Positions 48,275 to 56,294 of a stretch of DNA of 64,000 nt are shown here, piece after piece. A model generated the notes under the pieces. That model did not search any database. It saw only the letters and a program-made list of their open reading frames with translations, and was not told the DNA's origin. Source of the DNA: Rhodanobacter sp. (lineage in GTDB: Bacteria > Pseudomonadota > Gammaproteobacteria > Xanthomonadales > Rhodanobacteraceae); the NCBI GenBank assembly GCA_040371205.1, contig AP031382.1:1795562-1859561 (forward strand), read 5' to 3'. The translations under genes were made by a program, and so were the position numbers. The stretch's first letter is position 1. Every line of letters starts with the position of its first letter.

Positions 48275-49015
48275 ATGCGCCGTGTCGTCGCCCCTACCCT
48301 TCTGTGCCTCGCCGCGATCGGCATTTCCGCCTCGTCGCACGCAAGCTCGCCAGCCGTCGGCACCATCACGCAAGCGGAGCTGCTGCGGCGCACGCAGCAG
48401 CTCTACGCGGCCTCCGATGCCGGCAACCCGAAACCGTGGGACGCCTGGTTTGCCGACGACGCGATGGTGTACGACGAAAAAGGCCGCACCATGGACAAGC
48501 AGGCGCTGCTGGCCGATATCGGCCCGATGCCCGCGGGGTACAGCGTGCATATGCGGGTTGTCGATCCGCACATCATCCTGACGCCCGGGGCGGCGGCGGT
48601 GGCCTATACCTGCGATGAGTCCGAAACCGCCTTTGGCCAGACCATGCATGCCCGCTACCACACCGTGGACACCTGGTTGTTTCGCCACGGCACCTGGCAG
48701 ATCGCCGCCAGCCAGACCATGCGCTACTACGAAGACCCGAAAATCGGGACCACCGACCTCGCCCGCCTGGACGACTTCACAGGTAGCTACCAGCTGGCAC
48801 CCGGTATCCGCCGCACCGTCACGCGCGAGGGCAACGCCCTGTTCGTGCAGAAGGGCGACGGCCCGAGGATTGAACTGTGGCCCGAATCCGGCGACCTGTT
48901 CTTCCGCAAGGGCGTGGAAGGACGGGTGCTGTTCCAGCGCGACGCTCACGGAAACGTCGACGCGTTGGACGAACGGCGCAACAACGAAGACATCGTGTGG
49001 AAGCGCGTGCGATAG
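48275..49015 (+). CDS. exported NTF2/SnoaL-like protein
   Basis: A 246-residue protein with a signal peptide (MRRVVAPTLLCLAAIGISAS, cleaved near SHA). Residues 35-150 are a DUF4440/SnoaL-like NTF2 fold (LYAASDAGNPKPWDAWFADD, HTVDTWLFRHGTWQIAASQT). The C-terminal 90 residues are a beta-rich domain (LDDFTGSYQLAPGIRRTVTR). No catalytic residues can be named. The 295 bp before it hold only the decayed gene's start region. Confidence 0.75.
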   Translation: MRRVVAPTLLCLAAIGISASSHASSPAVGTITQAELLRRTQQLYAASDAGNPKPWDAWFADDAMVYDEKGRTMDKQALLADIGPMPAGYSVHMRVVDPHIILTPGAAAVAYTCDESETAFGQTMHARYHTVDTWLFRHGTWQIAASQTMRYYEDPKIGTTDLARLDDFTGSYQLAPGIRRTVTREGNALFVQKGDGPRIELWPESGDLFFRKGVEGRVLFQRDAHGNVDALDERRNNEDIVWKRVR

Positions 49016-49132
49016 CTCATGGCGGCCAGACGCCAAAACCCCACGGAGCCGGCTCGCCGCGGGCCAAGTCCCAGCCATGGAATACTTCATCCGTATGCCA
49101 CGCTATGCCGCCATCCGCATGAGTAGCCGTTT

Positions 49133-50038
49133 GTGACCAGAGAAGTCGCTCCCCAGACTGGTTTTATCGGCCTGGGCGCCATGGGCGAAGCCATGGCCCA
49201 TCACCTGCTCAAGCACCTCGGGCATCTCACGGTGTGGAACCGTTCCCCGGCGCGCTGCGTATCGCTAGCCGACGCCGGCGCGAGGGTCGCGGGCTCGGCG
49301 GCGGCGCTGTTTGCGGCCAGCCGGGTCGTGTTCCTGATGCTGAGCGACGGACGCGCCATGGACGAAGTGCTTGAGCGCGGCACCGGACGATTCGCCGGGC
49401 ATGTGGCGGAGCGCACCATCGTCAACACGGCCACGGTGTCTCCGCATTATTCGAAGGCGTTGGAGGCCGACATCCGGGCGGCCGGCGGCGCGTATGTCGA
49501 GGCCCCCGTGTCGGGTTCGCGCAAGCCCGCCGAACAGGGGCAACTGGTGGCGATGCTGGCGGGCGAGCCGTCCGCCGTGGCCACGGCGGAGCCCCTGCTC
49601 GCAACGATGTGCCGCACCACCGTACCCTGCGGTGCGGTGCCCCGCGCGTTGACCATGAAGTTCGCGGTCAACATCTTCCTGATCGCCTCGATCACCGGGC
49701 TGGCGGAGGCGGCGCACTTTGCACAGGCCGAAGGCCTGGACATGCAGGCCTGGGCGAGCATCGTCAACGCCAGTCAGATGGCCAGCGACATTTCCCGGGT
49801 GAAGGTGGACAAGCTGCTGAGCGGCGATCTCGACGCGCAAGCGGCCATCGTCAACGTACTGGAAACCACCCGCCTGATCGCCGAAGCGGCCCATGCCGAT
49901 GGCATCCGCGCCCCGCTGATGGACGCCAGCCTCGCGCTGTACCGCCATGCCGAGGCGCTGGGCCTGGGCGAAGCGGACATGATCTCGGTGGTACGGGCGT
50001 TTTCGGACAACGGTCCTGAAGCCGGTTCGGCCCTGTGA
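49133..50038 (+). CDS. NAD(P)-dependent beta-hydroxyacid dehydrogenase
   Basis: A 301-residue member of the 3-hydroxyisobutyrate dehydrogenase family. It has GFIGLGAMGEAMAHHLL (Rossmann), VEAPVSGSRKPAEQGQLVAM (substrate loop) and LTMKFAVNIFL with the catalytic lysine. Glyoxylate/succinic semialdehyde reductase activity is typical of close relatives. The start used is GTG 49133, since the conserved fold begins nine codons later and no in-frame ATG lies nearby. Confidence 0.88.
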   Translation: MTREVAPQTGFIGLGAMGEAMAHHLLKHLGHLTVWNRSPARCVSLADAGARVAGSAAALFAASRVVFLMLSDGRAMDEVLERGTGRFAGHVAERTIVNTATVSPHYSKALEADIRAAGGAYVEAPVSGSRKPAEQGQLVAMLAGEPSAVATAEPLLATMCRTTVPCGAVPRALTMKFAVNIFLIASITGLAEAAHFAQAEGLDMQAWASIVNASQMASDISRVKVDKLLSGDLDAQAAIVNVLETTRLIAEAAHADGIRAPLMDASLALYRHAEALGLGEADMISVVRAFSDNGPEAGSAL

Positions 50039-50152
50039 ATTGAGTGAAATCGCAGCGAACCGCTTGACCGCGTCCTTGGCGATTTGGGGCTTCAGGAAAA
50101 TCGGGGCCGAGCCGAAGCATGGCCGGCTCCTTGGAATGACGAAGCGATGCCG

Positions 50153-50191
50153 GTGGTGCGAGCGAACCCGGCGAAGGTTCGCCCGCACCAC
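50153..50191. terminator. hairpin between convergent genes
   Basis: Two 16-nt arms, GTGGTGCGAGCGAACC and GGTTCGCCCGCACCAC, pair with one mismatch around a 7-nt loop. It lies between the ends of two convergent genes and has no T-tract, so it is probably a bidirectional terminator or mRNA-stabilising stem. Confidence 0.5.
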
Positions 50192-50214
50192 GGCACCGGT
50201 GTCGCAACGCGCTG

Positions 50215-50709
50215 TCAGCGCATGGGCGGGGGCGGCGGAGTACCGGGGCCGTGCGGCGGCGGCGGCGGCGGCGGCGGTGCCAGGCTCATCCAGTGGGCAA
50301 GACCCTGGTCGCCGACAATCGCGTGCAGCTTGCGGCAGGTACTGGCATCGAGATCGCGGCGCTGCTGATCGATGCGCTGCGCCTGTTCGTCCTGGTCACG
50401 GAATACGGCCTGTATCTGTGCAGCCTTTTGCGTGTCGATGCCGAGGGCGTTCGCCAACGTGGCCTGCGCATACAGCGGTGGCGCCGGCGGTGCAGGCGGC
50501 GGCGGGGCCGCCGTGACACAACCCGGCAGCAACGGCGGCACCGTACCCGGACGAACGATAGCCACGCCGCCTGGAGGTGGAACGATCGGTGGCTGCGCGG
50601 ACGCCATCGGTGCTTGGACTGGAATCGGTGACGGGGTGGGTAGCGTCTGTGCGCAGGCGGCACCCGCGCAGGCAGCCAGCATCAGGGCGGCAAGAAGAGC
50701 TTGTTTCAT
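50215..50709 (-). CDS. proline-rich periplasmic protein, Spy/CpxP-like core
   Basis: A 164-residue exported protein: signal peptide cleaved near AACA-Q, a proline-rich segment (about 25-75), a helical core (LANALGIDTQKAAQIQAVFR, DQQRRDLDASTCRKLHAIVG) and a polyproline/glycine tail at 145-164. The helical part resembles the LTxxQ-type Spy/CpxP chaperones in layout only. It diverges from a BaeS-like sensor kinase gene whose periplasmic domain is also proline-rich, so it may be its periplasmic partner or target. The GGC-rich stretch near 50,262 merely encodes prolines. Confidence 0.65.
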   Translation of the reverse strand: MKQALLAALMLAACAGAACAQTLPTPSPIPVQAPMASAQPPIVPPPGGVAIVRPGTVPPLLPGCVTAAPPPPAPPAPPLYAQATLANALGIDTQKAAQIQAVFRDQDEQAQRIDQQRRDLDASTCRKLHAIVGDQGLAHWMSLAPPPPPPPPHGPGTPPPPPMR

Positions 50710-50829
50710 GGAAACCTCGGGCATGTCCTGCCGGCGATTCCGGCATGCCCATCCTGGCCTCCCAATTGGCAGGAAGAATGGAGGGAATGTGGAGGCGAAG
50801 ATGTGCGCCTTCGCCGTATCCTGCGATCC

Positions 50830-52293
50830 ATGCGATCCACATCGAACGCCTCCCGTCCGCGCTTGCGCGTACTGCACAAGTTGTTCCTGTTGCTGGCGCT
50901 GGTCGTTGCGCTGGCGCTGGTGGCCTTCGGCGGCCTGGCGTTGTCGAACCTCAGGCGCGGATTTGTCGCCTACATCAACCAACTCGACGCGCAACGCTTG
51001 CAACCGCTCGCCTCGGAACTCGGTGCACGTCCCGATGCCGTCGACGGATTTTCCGGGCTGCGCGCACCCGGGAAGTGGCCCGAATGGCTGCAAATACGGC
51101 TCGGCCCGCCGCCGCCCCATCCTGCGATGCCGATTCCAGCCGCGCCTCCCCCACCACCCTTTCCGCCGGGCGATGGCGACACGGCGCCAGCACCGGTCGC
51201 GTTGCCGCCACGCGTGTCACTGCTCGATGCGCAACGCCAACGGCTGGCCGGCCCACCCGTCCACGCCGACGACATCTTCATACCGATCCGCCACGCCGGG
51301 GTAGTGCTTGGCTGGATCGCGCTGCGGCCCTTGACGCACCCCGTCGACAACCGCGACGTGGACTTTTTGGCGGCCCAGACGCGCGAAGGGGCGATCATCG
51401 CGGCGGCCTTGCTGATGATGGCGCTGCTGGTGGCGTGGCTGTTTGCGCGCCATTTGCTGGCGCCGCTCAAGTCGGTCGAGCGTGCCGCCGCAAGACTCGC
51501 GGAAGGCGACTACCAGGTGCGCGTCCGATCCGACCGGAACGATGAATTGGGCGACCTGGTGCGCCACGTGGATCGGCTGGCGCAGGCACTGGCCGCGCAC
51601 GATGCCTCGCGCAAACGCTGGATCGCGGACATCTCGCACGAGCTGCGCACACCGTTGACGATACTCCGCGGCGAGATCGAAGCCATGCGCGACGGCATGC
51701 GCGACACGAACCCGGCAGCCCTGTCCTCGCTGCACGAGGAAGCGCTGCGCCTGAGCCATCTCGTCGAGGATCTTCACCAGTTGTCCCTGGCGGACATCCA
51801 GGCGCTGAGCCTTCATCCGCGCGCCACCTCGCTGGATGCGCTTGCCCGCGACGCCTGCGCACGCTTCCGCCCCCGTGCCGAAGCGGCAGGCCTGGCATTG
51901 CACTGCCAGGACATGGCCCAACCGCTGACAGTGTTCGTAGATCCCGAGCGCATTGGCCAGTTGCTCGACAACCTCCTGTCCAACAGCGTGCGCTATACCC
52001 GGCGTGACGGTCGCATCGAGGTATCGCTGACCAACCTCGACGAGCGCATGGCCTGCCTGCGGATCGACGATACGCCGCCCGGCGTCGACGCGGCGACCTG
52101 CGAGCGCTTGTTCGAACCCCTGTTCCGTGCGGAAGCGTCGCGCGACCGCCGACAGGGCGGCAGCGGGCTGGGGTTGGCGATCGCGCGGCGTATCGCCGAG
52201 GCCCATGGAGGTTCGCTCACGGCCCTGCCATCGCCACTGGGCGGATTGCGGCTCGAACTCCGCTTGCCGCGCAGGCCTGGAGCGCACGCATGA
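50830..52293 (+). CDS. sensor histidine kinase, BaeS-like
   Basis: A 487-residue inner-membrane kinase. TM1 is LFLLLALVVALALVAFGGLAL, followed by a periplasmic domain with a striking proline run (about residues 95-118), TM2 EGAIIAAALLMMALLVAWLF, HAMP, HisKA with the phospho-His in WIADISHELRTPLTILRGE, and HATPase (QLLDNLLSNSVRYTRR, GGSGLGLAIARRI). The regulator gene overlaps its stop by 4 bp. The BaeS type senses envelope stress. Confidence 0.9.
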   Translation: MRSTSNASRPRLRVLHKLFLLLALVVALALVAFGGLALSNLRRGFVAYINQLDAQRLQPLASELGARPDAVDGFSGLRAPGKWPEWLQIRLGPPPPHPAMPIPAAPPPPPFPPGDGDTAPAPVALPPRVSLLDAQRQRLAGPPVHADDIFIPIRHAGVVLGWIALRPLTHPVDNRDVDFLAAQTREGAIIAAALLMMALLVAWLFARHLLAPLKSVERAAARLAEGDYQVRVRSDRNDELGDLVRHVDRLAQALAAHDASRKRWIADISHELRTPLTILRGEIEAMRDGMRDTNPAALSSLHEEALRLSHLVEDLHQLSLADIQALSLHPRATSLDALARDACARFRPRAEAAGLALHCQDMAQPLTVFVDPERIGQLLDNLLSNSVRYTRRDGRIEVSLTNLDERMACLRIDDTPPGVDAATCERLFEPLFRAEASRDRRQGGSGLGLAIARRIAEAHGGSLTALPSPLGGLRLELRLPRRPGAHA

Positions 52294-52973
52294 GCACGAT
52301 GACCTCACGCATCCTGATCGCCGAGGACGAAAGCAAGATCGCCGCCTTGCTGCGCGACTACCTCGAGGCGGCGGGTTTTACTTGCCGATGCGTGGCCGAA
52401 GGCGATGCCGTGGAGCCGCTACTGCACGAAGGTTTCGATCTCGTGGTGCTGGACATCATGCTGCCAGGCAAGGACGGCATTGCGATCCTGCGCGACATCC
52501 GCAAGACCAGTGCGCTACCCGTCATCATGGTTACGGCACGGGTGGAGGAGATCGACCGTCTGCTCGGGCTGGAACTCGGCGCCGACGATTACATATGCAA
52601 GCCCTTCAGTCCACGCGAAGTGGTGGCGCGCATCAAGGCGGTATTGCGCCGCACTCGGCCCGCCGCCATGCAGGCCACGATCACTCTCGACGAACAAACG
52701 CTGCAGGTCGACGTCGCCGGACGCACGTTCGCGCTCACCGCCACCGAGTTCCGGCTGTTGCACGCGCTGGTGTCGCATCCAGGCCGCGTCTATTCGCGGG
52801 CGCAACTGCTCGACCTGCTGCACGACGACTTGCGCGACGTGAGCGACCGCGCGATCGACAGCCACATCAAGAATCTCCGCCGCAAGCTGGAGGACTATCT
52901 ACCGGGGGTGCAATGCATCCAGTCCGTCTATGGCGTCGGCTACCGTTTCGAGCAACCGGAAGCCATGGCGTAG
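52290..52973 (+). CDS. response regulator, BaeR-like (OmpR family)
   Basis: A 227-residue regulator coupled to the kinase. Receiver motifs are IAEDESK, Asp in LVVLDIMLPGKDG, VTARVEE and DDYICKPFSP. The DNA-binding winged helix runs from LTATEFRLLHALVSHPGRVY to CIQSVYGVGYRFE. The divergent proline-rich periplasmic gene is a candidate target. Confidence 0.92.
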   Translation: MSTMTSRILIAEDESKIAALLRDYLEAAGFTCRCVAEGDAVEPLLHEGFDLVVLDIMLPGKDGIAILRDIRKTSALPVIMVTARVEEIDRLLGLELGADDYICKPFSPREVVARIKAVLRRTRPAAMQATITLDEQTLQVDVAGRTFALTATEFRLLHALVSHPGRVYSRAQLLDLLHDDLRDVSDRAIDSHIKNLRRKLEDYLPGVQCIQSVYGVGYRFEQPEAMA

Positions 52974-52992
52974 CCACTGTCCGTACGTTGGA

Positions 52993-54462
52993 TCAGTAAC
53001 TGGCGATGCCGCGCTCACGCCCCCATACCACCGCGGCGCTGCGTCGCTTGACGTTGATCTTGCTGTACAGGTTCGCCACGTGGTTCCGGATGGTGTTGCG
53101 TGAAAGTTTCAGCGCGTCCGCGATGTCGGCGTCGCCATGCCCTTTGCAGATGAGTTCGAGGATTTCCAGTTCACGGGGTGTCAGCGCCGCCAGTTCACTG
53201 CCCGCACGCCCTGGCTGGCGTATCTGAGCCAGCTTTTCCATCACCGTGTGACTGAACCACGAGGTGTCCTTCATCACCGTTTCGATGGCAAGGATCACAT
53301 CGGCTTCCGCGCGCTTGCGTTCGGTGACGTCCTGGATCACGCACAGCACACAGGCTTCGTCCTGAATCGTCACCGGGCTGGCTGAAAGCAGGCAATCGAT
53401 GGCAGCGCCCTCACGCGTTACCAGCGGGACTTCAAGGTTGCGCGTCTCGTGTCCGGCATCGAGGCTGACTCGCAGTTCATCAAGCATCCTGGCGTTTTTC
53501 CAGAACCCGATTTCCCGAATGGCTTGGCCCTGGATATCCGGGTGGCGATATCCGGTCGCATCGCCAAAAGCGTCATTCGCGGCCAAAATGCGCCAATTCG
53601 ATCGCGCGCAGATCATCATCGGCACGGGCGCCAACCGAAACGCCTTGGCGAATTGCTCCTCGCTGCGTTGCAGGGACAACTCGGCCCGCTTGCGTGCATC
53701 GAGATCGGCGAAGGTGAACAGCATGCATGCCTCCTCGTCCATCTCGATCGGCTGGGCTGCGACGATGACGAACTTGTCGCCTCCGCCGCTGACCCGTGCC
53801 AGCGCCTCCTGCTGCGGGATCGAGCGATGCTCGCGCATGGCATCGATCGCCGCCTCCCGATGCTCGGCTTCGCGGAGCACGTCGAGTTCGTGGAAGGGAC
53901 GGTCGATCACCTCGTCCTGCGCGAAGCCCGTCATTTCGAGGAAGCCGCGGTTCACCCTCACGTAGCGCGAGTCCGCAAGCCGCAGGATCACGGCAGGAGC
54001 CGGATTGGCCGCAAATGCACGTTCGAAACGGTCGGAAGCGCTTTTGAGTTCGGTCACGTCCTTGATGATGAGCACCAACGACTCGACGATGTTCAGCGTA
54101 CTGACGACCGGGAATCCCCGCAGCGCCAATACGCGACGGAATCCGGCCCGCGACCGATGGGTCACCTCCACCGTCACGTCGTCGAAGCGCTCCCCGGCAG
54201 CAAGCCGGTCCAACGGGTACTGCTTGGCTGTGAGCCGATGGTTGTTGAGATAGCGCAGCACGAAGTGCTTGCGATAACCGACCCTGCCCGCGCCCAACTC
54301 CATCAGCTCCGTGCAGCCATGCATTTCCAGAGCGGCGGCGTTGGCCCACACGATCGATCCGTCCAGGCCGGCAACCAGCACGCCCTGGATCAGGCTCGCG
54401 AGGATCTGCTGAAGCTCGCTGCGGTCCCGCGGTGCTTTCGATGCTTTGGCGCTCATCGGCAA
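52993..54462 (-). CDS. multi-PAS LuxR-type regulator
   Basis: A 489-residue cytosolic protein. Three PAS domains are visible (LIQGVLVAGLDGSIVWANAA; FERAFAANPAPAVILRLADS; QFAKAFRLAPVPMMICARSN), the last ending in VTIQDEACVLCVIQDVTERK. The C-terminal LuxR/NarL HTH is LTPRELEILELICKGHGDAD, then ADALKLSRNTIRNHVANLYS. No receiver or kinase is present, so ligand or redox sensing probably acts directly on DNA binding. It converges with the BaeR-like gene. Inverted repeats in its upstream region may be its operator. Confidence 0.88.
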   Translation of the reverse strand: MPMSAKASKAPRDRSELQQILASLIQGVLVAGLDGSIVWANAAALEMHGCTELMELGAGRVGYRKHFVLRYLNNHRLTAKQYPLDRLAAGERFDDVTVEVTHRSRAGFRRVLALRGFPVVSTLNIVESLVLIIKDVTELKSASDRFERAFAANPAPAVILRLADSRYVRVNRGFLEMTGFAQDEVIDRPFHELDVLREAEHREAAIDAMREHRSIPQQEALARVSGGGDKFVIVAAQPIEMDEEACMLFTFADLDARKRAELSLQRSEEQFAKAFRLAPVPMMICARSNWRILAANDAFGDATGYRHPDIQGQAIREIGFWKNARMLDELRVSLDAGHETRNLEVPLVTREGAAIDCLLSASPVTIQDEACVLCVIQDVTERKRAEADVILAIETVMKDTSWFSHTVMEKLAQIRQPGRAGSELAALTPRELEILELICKGHGDADIADALKLSRNTIRNHVANLYSKINVKRRSAAVVWGRERGIASY

Positions 54463-54516
54463 TCCTGCAAGTTTCGGTGGCGATCATTTCGGAAGCGAAT
54501 GCTGCGGATTACAACC

Positions 54517-54530
54517 GGTAGAAACCTACC
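54517..54530. promoter_or_regulatory. small inverted repeat upstream of the PAS-LuxR gene
   Basis: GGTAG-AAAC-CTACC is a perfect 5-bp inverted repeat located 55-68 bp upstream of the regulator start, in the 162-bp divergent region. It could be a LuxR-type operator, but such short repeats arise by chance. Confidence 0.25.
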
Positions 54531-54624
54531 AGGGTTACTAGTAGCAACTTCTCTATCACAAAGCGTCCCCGGGCCCTAGGTTTTATTCCGGCCCCGATTG
54601 GGCCCTTTGAAAAAGGAGTTCCCC

Positions 54625-54813
54625 ATGCAAGCCACACGTCCCCCGCACCAGGCTGGCACGCCCGACAAGCAACGCGGGCCGTCGCCGCAACGCCGCCCGG
54701 AACAGCCGTCCCCCGGCCACACGGATCAGGGCAAGGATCGCCAGCCCGGAGCCCCCCGTCGCCCGAGTGATGGCAAGGCGAACGAGGGTCGCAAGCCAAC
54801 GGATCGCCGCTGA
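54625..54813 (+). CDS. small disordered hydrophilic protein
   Basis: A 62-residue protein starting MQATRPPHQAGTPDKQRG after AAAAAGGAG, 6 nt upstream. It is rich in Pro, Gly, Arg, Gln and Lys, without hydrophobic segments, hence intrinsically disordered. The strong ribosome site and its place before the BON/CsbD stress genes support translation. Similar small proteins of unknown role accompany stress genes in relatives. Confidence 0.55.
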   Translation: MQATRPPHQAGTPDKQRGPSPQRRPEQPSPGHTDQGKDRQPGAPRRPSDGKANEGRKPTDRR

Positions 54814-54849
54814 AGCGGCATCACCGAATGAGCAAAGGAGGCAAGCCGC

Positions 54850-55197
54850 ATGAAAGTATTTCCCACGATGCCGATACTCGCACTCGCCGCAGTGCTTGGG
54901 TCTGGAATGACAGCCGGCCCGGTACACGCGACCCCGCGAACGTCGCCTGGAAGTGACCACTCGGCTGACGCAGGCCAAGCCGTCAACGACGCATGGATCA
55001 CGACCAAGGTGAAGAGCGAACTCGCAACCACCAAGGGCGTGAAGAGCATGGACGTTTCCGTAACGACCAAGAACCGCGTGGTGACGCTGACCGGGGTACT
55101 GGCTACCCGGACGGACATCAAGAAGGCCATCGCCGTTGCCCAAAGCGTGAAGGGTGTCCGTGATGTCGACGCATCCGGGCTGAAGGCCAAAGACTGA
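54850..55197 (+). CDS. BON-domain periplasmic protein
   Basis: A 115-residue exported protein: a signal peptide to about residue 26 (GPVHA), then a BON domain (VNDAWITTKVKSELATTKGV, VVTLTGVLATRTDIKKAIAV, VKGVRDVDASGL). This is the OsmY-like lipid-binding fold used in envelope stress. It precedes the CsbD gene by about 70 bp and is probably co-transcribed with it. Confidence 0.88.
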   Translation: MKVFPTMPILALAAVLGSGMTAGPVHATPRTSPGSDHSADAGQAVNDAWITTKVKSELATTKGVKSMDVSVTTKNRVVTLTGVLATRTDIKKAIAVAQSVKGVRDVDASGLKAKD

Positions 55198-55267
55198 CAT
55201 GACGCGGCAAATCCCGGCCAAGGGTTTGGTCGGGCAAAACGAATCCAGACCTAGCGGAGAATCAGCG

Positions 55268-55477
55268 ATGAATGAAGACAAGATCAAGGGCCAATGGAAG
55301 CAGCTCCACGGCAAGCTCAAGGCGCGCTGGGGCAAGCTGACAGACGATGACCTCATGGTCGCCGACGGCAGCACCGAGTACCTGGCAGGCAAACTGCAGG
55401 AACGCTACGGCATTGCCAGGGACGAGGCGAAAAAGCAGATCAAGGATTTCGACCTGGATCAGAACCTGGATGTGTAA
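55268..55477 (+). CDS. CsbD-family stress protein
   Basis: A 69-residue protein: MNEDKIKGQWKQLHGKLKAR, then WGKLTDDDLMVADGSTEYLA, the CsbD signature. CsbD-like proteins are abundant general-stress proteins of unknown mechanism. ATG 55268 follows AGCGGAGAA. Upstream codons in the same frame lack similarity. Confidence 0.9.
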   Translation: MNEDKIKGQWKQLHGKLKARWGKLTDDDLMVADGSTEYLAGKLQERYGIARDEAKKQIKDFDLDQNLDV

Positions 55478-55674
55478 GCGCCTGGGCGCGGATGCTCCAT
55501 GCAGTGGATGTCCGCGCCCAGGTCATTGAACGCCGGGGACAGCACCCGAAGCATCGCGCATGAACCGGCGGCTGGCGTCATGACCCGCGTTACGGGGACC
55601 TGCCCTGCGGCATACGCCAAGAACTCAATTCAACGCACAACCTCGAAATCACCCTTGCCATTGAGGAGATCACC

Positions 55675-55836
55675 ATGCTCTGGTACGCCGTCGTATTCCT
55701 GATCATTGCAATCATCGCCGGGTTCCTCGGCTTCTTTGGCGTTGCGGGCATTGCCACGATGATCGCCAAGGTGCTGTTCGTGGTTTTCCTCATTTTGTTC
55801 GTCGTCTCGCTCATTTCGGGGCGCCGGCGCCGCTAG
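55675..55836 (+). CDS. DUF1328 small membrane protein (YtjA-like)
   Basis: A 53-residue protein starting [20 protein letters not shown], with a second helix ([19 protein letters not shown]) and an RRRR tail. This is a full-length DUF1328 protein. GAGGAG lies 6 nt before the ATG. It belongs with the BON and CsbD genes as a stress set. Confidence 0.9.
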   Translation: MLWYAVVFLIIAIIAGFLGFFGVAGIATMIAKVLFVVFLILFVVSLISGRRRR

Positions 55837-55873
55837 ACACAGCCACATCCGCGCGCCGTCCGCGATACCGCCC

Positions 55874-56272
55874 TCAAGCGCTTTCCGGTCTCGCGGCAGC
55901 TCCGGCCAATGCGGCTATTTCCGCATCGTCGAACAACCGGGAGCGGGTGAGAAAGCGCACGCCCTCGCCATTCTCCAGCGAAAACATGCCCCCCATGCCG
56001 GGCACCACGTCGATGATGAGCTGGGTGTGCTTCCAGTATGCGTACTGCTCTGGGCTCATGTAGAACGGCGCGGCGCCGATCTCGCCGAGCCGCACATCCC
56101 GGTCCCCCACCATGAACTCGCCTTGCATGTAACACATCGGTGAGGAGCCGTCGCAGCAGCCGCCGGATTGATGGAAAAGCAACGGGCCGTGCTTTTCGCG
56201 CAGCCGTAGGATCAATGCCTCGGCCGCCGGCGTGGCCAGGACTCGTGCAGGGACAAGGGTGTGAGGCGACAT
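55874..56272 (-). CDS. DUF779 family protein
   Basis: A 132-residue soluble protein of the DUF779 family: FHQSGGCCDGSSPMCYMQGE with a CC pair, then KHTQLIIDVVPGMGGMFSLE. Relatives are usually encoded beside acetaldehyde dehydrogenases and quinoprotein alcohol dehydrogenases. It is 22 bp downstream of the TonB receptor gene on the same strand, hence likely the last gene of the alcohol-oxidation operon. Role unknown; a metal site is possible. Confidence 0.85.
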   Translation of the reverse strand: MSPHTLVPARVLATPAAEALILRLREKHGPLLFHQSGGCCDGSSPMCYMQGEFMVGDRDVRLGEIGAAPFYMSPEQYAYWKHTQLIIDVVPGMGGMFSLENGEGVRFLTRSRLFDDAEIAALAGAAARPESA

Positions 56273-56294
56273 GGCAATCCTCCTGCGTCTGAGA

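Noticed and set aside
50225-50285. GGC-rich tandem repeat as a structural DNA element
   Set aside because: It is fully explained as codons for a polyproline tail of the minus-strand gene.
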